Part shown: positions 9,343 to 12,332 of the stretch, in pieces | How positions within the stretch are numbered: position 1 is the first letter of the stretch | Layout: each line of letters opens with the position of its first letter | Notes under the pieces: model-generated | What the model was told of the DNA's origin: nothing | Databases searched by the model: none | What the model saw: the letters and a program-made list of their open reading frames with translations, nothing else | Assembly (NCBI GenBank): GCA_900073065.1 | Contig: FJOG01000015.1 | Coordinates: 1,230,603-1,242,934 of the forward strand | DNA: 12,332 nt | DNA from: Phialocephala subalpina | Lineage: Eukaryota; Ascomycota; Leotiomycetes; Helotiales; Mollisiaceae | Direction: 5' to 3' | Position numbers and translations under genes: made by a program

Positions 9343-9651
9343 GATACTAGGTAGGGCCCGCCAGTTTTCTTCGGGATTTCGCCATCACTCAGTCAAGGCT
9401 TCACGTCGTTTCAGATCTACCATCATAGCTCAGATAGCGAAAGGAATCATTGGACCGTGGATAATCTTCATACAGCTTCTGATCGTTACACGGTGGTCTC
9501 TTGCCCATCCCTCCCAATGTCGCTGCCACTCACGGACATCCAATTCCAACACTGCGAATGGTCAATTTACATGCACAATTCTTTCTTGTTCAGCATTCAC
9601 GACTTACTTCGGGTAGTCATCAATGAAGTGGTGCAAGATCCTCCCCCATGA
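9343..9651. other. Intergenic between convergent genes
   Basis: 3' flank of the HET gene (plus) and of the CxxCxGxG gene (minus). An open plus-strand frame of 64 residues begins with a non-ATG codon and has no motif. Nothing supported. Confidence 0.4.
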
Positions 9652-9840
9652 TTATGCGCAAGTCCAAGCCTCCCTATCTTTGCTCTCACGTGTGATGCTC
9701 GGGCGTTCTTCCATCACAATGAGAGAGTCAAGCAGTCTGCCAGCAGGAGCTCGAGCAGACTTTCCCGTGCCATCACAATTGGCGCAACGTTGACCACCAG
9801 CCGCAATTCCAGTTCCGCTGCAGGTATTGCATTGAGGCAT
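9652..9840 (-). CDS. Small protein with two DnaJ-type CxxCxGxG zinc knuckles (62 aa)
   Basis: ATG at 9840 in good context (TTCAAGATGCC). Residues 4-11 read CNTCSGTG and 19-26 read CANCDGTG: two CxxCxGxG motifs spaced as in half of a DnaJ cysteine-rich domain, enough for one zinc site. After that comes a short basic and hydrophobic part (GRLLDSLIVMEE) and a charged tail ending in TCA. There is no J domain, so it is not a J-protein by itself; it may be a small chaperone-like or metal-binding cytosolic protein. Free-standing mini-proteins of this kind occur in fungi, but no function is implied here. A TATA box (10028-10035) and a clean 5'-UTR intron (9847-9907) on the same strand support real transcription. 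Confidence 0.7.
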   Translation of the reverse strand: MPQCNTCSGTGIAAGGQRCANCDGTGKSARAPAGRLLDSLIVMEERPSITRESKDREAWTCA

Positions 9841-9846
9841 CTTGAA

Positions 9847-9907
9847 CTGAAGGAATAAATGTCAGTTACAGTTTCTTTGAAAGTGGGGAGCGTCGCCGCT
9901 CACGTAC
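9847..9907 (-). other. Probable 5'-UTR intron of the CxxCxGxG gene (61 nt)
   Basis: Donor GTACGT (from 9907), branch AACTGACAT, polypyrimidine-rich end and acceptor TTCCTTCAG (9847). It ends six bases before the ATG. All elements match fungal consensus closely. Confidence 0.65.
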
Positions 9908-10027
9908 TGTTGAGAGAGAGTTTTTATCTGTTGGATAGGTATTGTTTCTGGTCGCGATTTGATGGATAGAATGCGTGCGTGTGTTTTAGGTCCTGAATTG
10001 AAGAAACATGAAGAGCAAAGGCTCGAG

Positions 10028-10035
10028 TATATATA
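10028..10035 (-). promoter_or_regulatory. TATA box for the CxxCxGxG gene
   Basis: TATATATA, read on the minus strand in CTCTATATATACTCG. It lies about 120 bases upstream of the 5'-UTR intron donor and 190 upstream of the ATG, which leaves room for a leader of about 90 bases plus the intron. Inferred from position only. Confidence 0.4.
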
Positions 10036-10049
10036 GAGTACCTGCGCCG

Positions 10050-10594
10050 CTAAATGGAAGGCCAAGAGAAAGGTCTGATGAACTCCCGCACCAGCCGAGC
10101 GCTTACGGTCTCCGCGTCTGCAGCCTCGACAGAAGTTATCGCTATTCCCACTATTTCATTGGGTTCTGCAGGCATCTCAAATAAAGCGTCTCGCCGAGTT
10201 GCGCATTATTATCTGTGCTATATATGGACTATTATTATATGTTGGTATTGCGGTTTGAGGGAGCTGGAAGCGGCGCATTTGGAGCATTTCCCAGCGCTTA
10301 CCCAAACCTTGGCCACTGCAGATCACAAGTTTGGCTTTAGGATCAGTTTCATTGCGTTGGTATTTGAAGTTGCTATGCAAAATTGCTTGTACAATCTCCA
10401 ACAGTGGCGATGACCACACGGCCGTGGAAAGTCTCAGTGTGCATGTGATTATCACAGAAATCGTAATTGAAGCAGGGCCTGTTGTGCCAATGGGCGAAGA
10501 TACATAGCCTGGTCTTCTTCCCGTCGCATTCTACTAAGACAACCAGGTTTCGAAGCCTAGTATCGAACGATATGGCGTGTACTTTAGTATCAAG
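10050..10594 (-). other. Possible unrecognised multi-exon or decayed gene
   Basis: Three minus-strand segments look coding although no long uninterrupted frame exists. Segment 1 (10594-10373, 73 codons between stops) reads LRNLVVLVECDGKK, then TRLCIFAHWHNRPCFNY, then HGRVVIATVGD, and about two thirds of its core codons end in G or C. A GT..AG pair (donor GTACAAGC at 10392, acceptor ATCTGCAG at 10316, 77 nt) joins it in frame to segment 2, which gives LAKVWVSAGKCSKCAASSS before TAG 10220-10218. Segment 3, same frame, 10205-10050, reads MPAEPNEIVGIAI, then VEAADAETVSARLVREF, and ends at TAG 10052-10050, just upstream of the TATA box. I found no ATG for segment 1 and no convincing second intron. 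A frame upstream (10865-10590) could supply a first exon but is low complexity. I recognise no family. It may be a real gene, a relic, or chance. Confidence 0.35.
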
Positions 10595-11296
10595 TCATTC
10601 GATAATGATACGCAAATAACCTATGACGGAAGGGATCATTATACCTTGAAGAGAGTGGAATTCTTTCATTGGTATCTAAATGCTCTTGGAATACATGCAT
10701 CTTAATTCTTATTCTTCTTCCTTTGCTTTTTCTTCGAGATAGAGGATGTGATCTTTCCGCGGAGTTGTCCGAGTCTTGCGCAGTCCGAAAACTTCTAGTT
10801 CCCGGCAGCCTAGACATCCAAACACACATTAGGACGTGTTCAGTAGCCTTTGCCATAGTGCCCAATACATCCGATCATTGGATGACCAGGCCGAAAAGAT
10901 AGTATAAGGCTGGCTGAGATATACCCCGCATCTTGAGATACGAGGACATGTTTCAACACTACATCTTCGAGCTGACCGCCGCTCATCTGCAGCATGTCGA
11001 CCCCGTTCGGGAGTGTACCTTATCTTTTGCTATTGGAACCGCAACCCCTATATGGGCGCTCTTTGCATCCTATCTCAAGCCTTTGGCTCAAATTGGCCGA
11101 GACATGTTCATCGTCGCCGAGCGAGCTGCTCAGCATCCAGGGAACCCCAACCAGGCATGCTCACTCTCACAGATAACAGACCAGTCTATAAATGTTCGAT
11201 ATCCCATTGCAGCATCCTGAAGGCTATCAGAAATCTCTCGCATTCCACAATTCCAAAAGTCAATCTTAGAGAAGAACCATTCTCATATCCTCCAAG
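10595..11296. other. Intergenic, upstream of the thioredoxin relic
   Basis: No gene supported. Plus-strand frames here (for example 10933-11220) start at non-ATG codons and carry no motif. The minus-strand frame 10865-10590 contains a purine-rich, Arg/Lys-rich stretch and looks like low complexity. Confidence 0.4.
11187..11193 (+). promoter_or_regulatory. TATA box upstream of the thioredoxin relic
   Basis: TATAAAT, 104 bases before the thioredoxin ATG, a normal distance for a fungal promoter. Positional inference only. Confidence 0.35.
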
Positions 11297-11726
11297 ATGC
11301 CCATCAAAACCATCCAAACGTATCTTATCCCACATCTACATTTTTCAATCAAGATCCATCCCACTAATATCATCACAGCTACGACGACTTCAAGCAAGCC
11401 ATTGCGCGAGATAAAAAGGTAGTCAACGATGCATGGGCAACATGGTGTGGACCATGTCGAGCAATCTCCCCGATACTCGAGAAGTCATTCACTCCCTTCC
11501 CCCCTCCTCCCCAGAAATTCAGTTTGAAGGCTAATAGAAAGACGAACAGAATGTCAGATGATGCTACATACGAAGGAGTCTTTTTCTACAAAGTCGACGT
11601 CGATGAGGTCCTACAAGTTGCCCAAGAGCTTGATGTTCGCGTGCTATGCTGACTTTCGTCTTTTTCAAGAGTCAGGAGAATGTGGATGAAAGTATCCGGG
11701 CTTCTCCCGCCCAAAGCACGATATAA
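11297..11726 (+). pseudogene. Thioredoxin, frameshifted
   Basis: Thioredoxins reduce protein disulfides using a CxxC dithiol. Exon 1 is 11297-11319 (MPIKTIQ plus two bases of the next codon). The intron, 11320-11378, has GTATCT, branch CACTAATAT and ATCACAG. Exon 2 opens with [13 protein letters not shown] and [18 protein letters not shown], so the active site is intact. Later [19 protein letters not shown] follow. After LDVR the frame hits TGA 11650-11652; the expected continuation (TFVFFKSQENVDE) lies in the frame starting at 11643, fitting a two-base gain or one-base loss near 11640, and ends at TAA 11724-11726. Two further oddities: the family's MPT with its cis-proline is MLT here, and about 31 residues separate LEK from VFFYK where roughly 10 are usual. 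After TAA the same frame continues TIKAQVKRFI, possibly the lost C-terminal helix. The exon-intron structure is that of a genuine gene, not a retrocopy. Confidence 0.8.
11320..11378 (+). other. Intron of the thioredoxin relic (59 nt)
   Basis: GTATCT donor, CACTAATAT branch and ATCACAG acceptor. Splicing forms an ACC codon and gives the classic KTIQTYDDF start, so the prediction is strong. Confidence 0.85.
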
Positions 11727-11887
11727 ACCATCAAGGCACAAGTCAAAAGATTCATTCTTCGTAACGCGACTATCGACAACAGCTGGTTATCACACGTCAA
11801 TCCTAACATGAAAAGAATCGGTTTCGGTTTGGAAAGATGAGCAAGGCTGCTTTATTAGTATTACTAGGTGAGCTAAGGTGGGTACGA

Positions 11888-11923
11888 GTGAGCATGGGTG
11901 AGCATGGTGAGCATGGGTAAGCC
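11888..11923 (+). repeat. Short minisatellite, GTGAGCATGG unit
   Basis: Three near-perfect copies of a 10-base unit (GTGAGCATGG, then the same again, then TGAGCATGGG sharing a G), followed by a degenerate TAAGCC copy. A diverged GGTGAGCTAAGG lies just upstream (about 11867-11878). It sits between the thioredoxin relic and the AT-rich tract. Confidence 0.6.
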
Positions 11924-11959
11924 TAGGCGAAAGCAAGCAGGAGCTTACTTCGACTTCTC

Positions 11960-12332
11960 GGCTATAATTACTATTATTCCAATTAAAATTAGACGATAGT
12001 GCAAAGATTACTAAAAGTTTAATTCGAATTCTATTCGTGTAATTATAATTACTTCGTTTAATAATCCGTGATTTTAATTTTAAAAGTATATTTTTTCGCG
12101 ATTATATTTTTATTTAATTATTTAATTATTTAAAAATATTATTTTAATATATTTCTCTCGAGATAATTAATAGTAATATTCCTCGCAATATTAATCTCAT
12201 TAAATTCGAAAAAAAGTCTAATTATAATATATATAATAATAATATTTCTTAATTTAAAACCAATAATTTAAATATTATTTCCCGATAAAAATATTTTATA
12301 TTATAATATATTTAACTATNTTTAAAAAAAAA
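11960..12332. other. AT-rich tract with RIP-like dinucleotide bias; contig or gap edge
   Basis: The composition changes within about 40 bases from roughly balanced to overwhelmingly A and T. By hand count of 12001-12319 I find about ten CpG but only about four CpA and two TpG, with TpA everywhere. C survives mainly before G or T. This is the pattern left by repeat-induced point mutation, which converts CpA to TpA. No open frame survives and no transposon motif can be read. One undetermined base (N, 12320) and a final A run suggest a sequence gap or contig end. Strand and original element are unknown. Confidence 0.7.

Noticed and set aside
10054..10413. Plus-strand ATG frame of 119 residues
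   Set aside because: It overlaps the minus-strand coding-looking segments and the TATA region, has odd composition and no motif; more likely a shadow.
10933..11220. Plus-strand frame of 95 residues upstream of the thioredoxin
   Set aside because: Starts at TTG, has no motif, and overlaps the probable promoter with its TATA box.
1..12332. CRISPR arrays, tRNA or rRNA genes, bacterial operons or phage modules
   Set aside because: No repeat-spacer pattern, cloverleaf or rRNA segment was seen, and the gene content and introns are eukaryotic.

Overview
The window looks like nuclear DNA of a filamentous ascomycete (Pezizomycotina). It carries HET-domain genes, a 2EXR-domain gene, a DUF8021-type secreted-protein locus and a eukaryotic thioredoxin. 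Introns are short (52-208 nt) with GT..AG ends and fungal branch sites. The right end is an AT-rich tract whose dinucleotide bias resembles repeat-induced point mutation (RIP). Family names come from recognising conserved motifs by eye; no search was run.

Layout, left to right: (1) 1-1017, minus: 5' part of a three-exon HET-domain gene that leaves the window just before the HET core. (2) 1018-2052: no supported gene. (3) 2053-2724, minus: a fungal hypothetical reading frame split by one in-frame TGA. (4) 3080-3697, plus: an intact small secreted protein. (5) 3827-5380, plus: a decayed DUF8021 locus with the C-terminal half of one domain followed by a complete second domain, interrupted by stops and frameshifts. 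(6) 5728-6422, minus: a 2EXR gene with a frameshift. (7) 7164-9342, plus: a complete two-exon HET-domain gene, the best-preserved large gene here. (8) 9652-9840, minus: a 62-residue protein with two DnaJ-type CxxCxGxG knuckles and a probable 5'-UTR intron. (9) 10050-10594, minus: coding-looking segments that may be a multi-exon or decayed gene. (10) 11297-11726, plus: a thioredoxin with a perfect first intron and WCGPC site but a frameshift and a lost cis-proline. (11) 11888-11923: a short minisatellite. (12) about 11960-12332: a very AT-rich, CpA-poor tract with an N and a terminal A run, probably a contig or gap edge.

The genes do not form an evident pathway. The common theme is an accessory region: two HET (allorecognition-type) genes flank a set of broken genes beside a RIP-like tract. 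At least four separate loci carry stops or frameshifts while the HET genes, the secreted-protein gene and the CxxCxGxG gene look intact. I find no convincing new multi-gene system. The points most worth following are the tandem-domain DUF8021 relic, the thioredoxin without cis-proline, the small knuckle protein, and the unassigned minus-strand coding signal near 10.4 kb.
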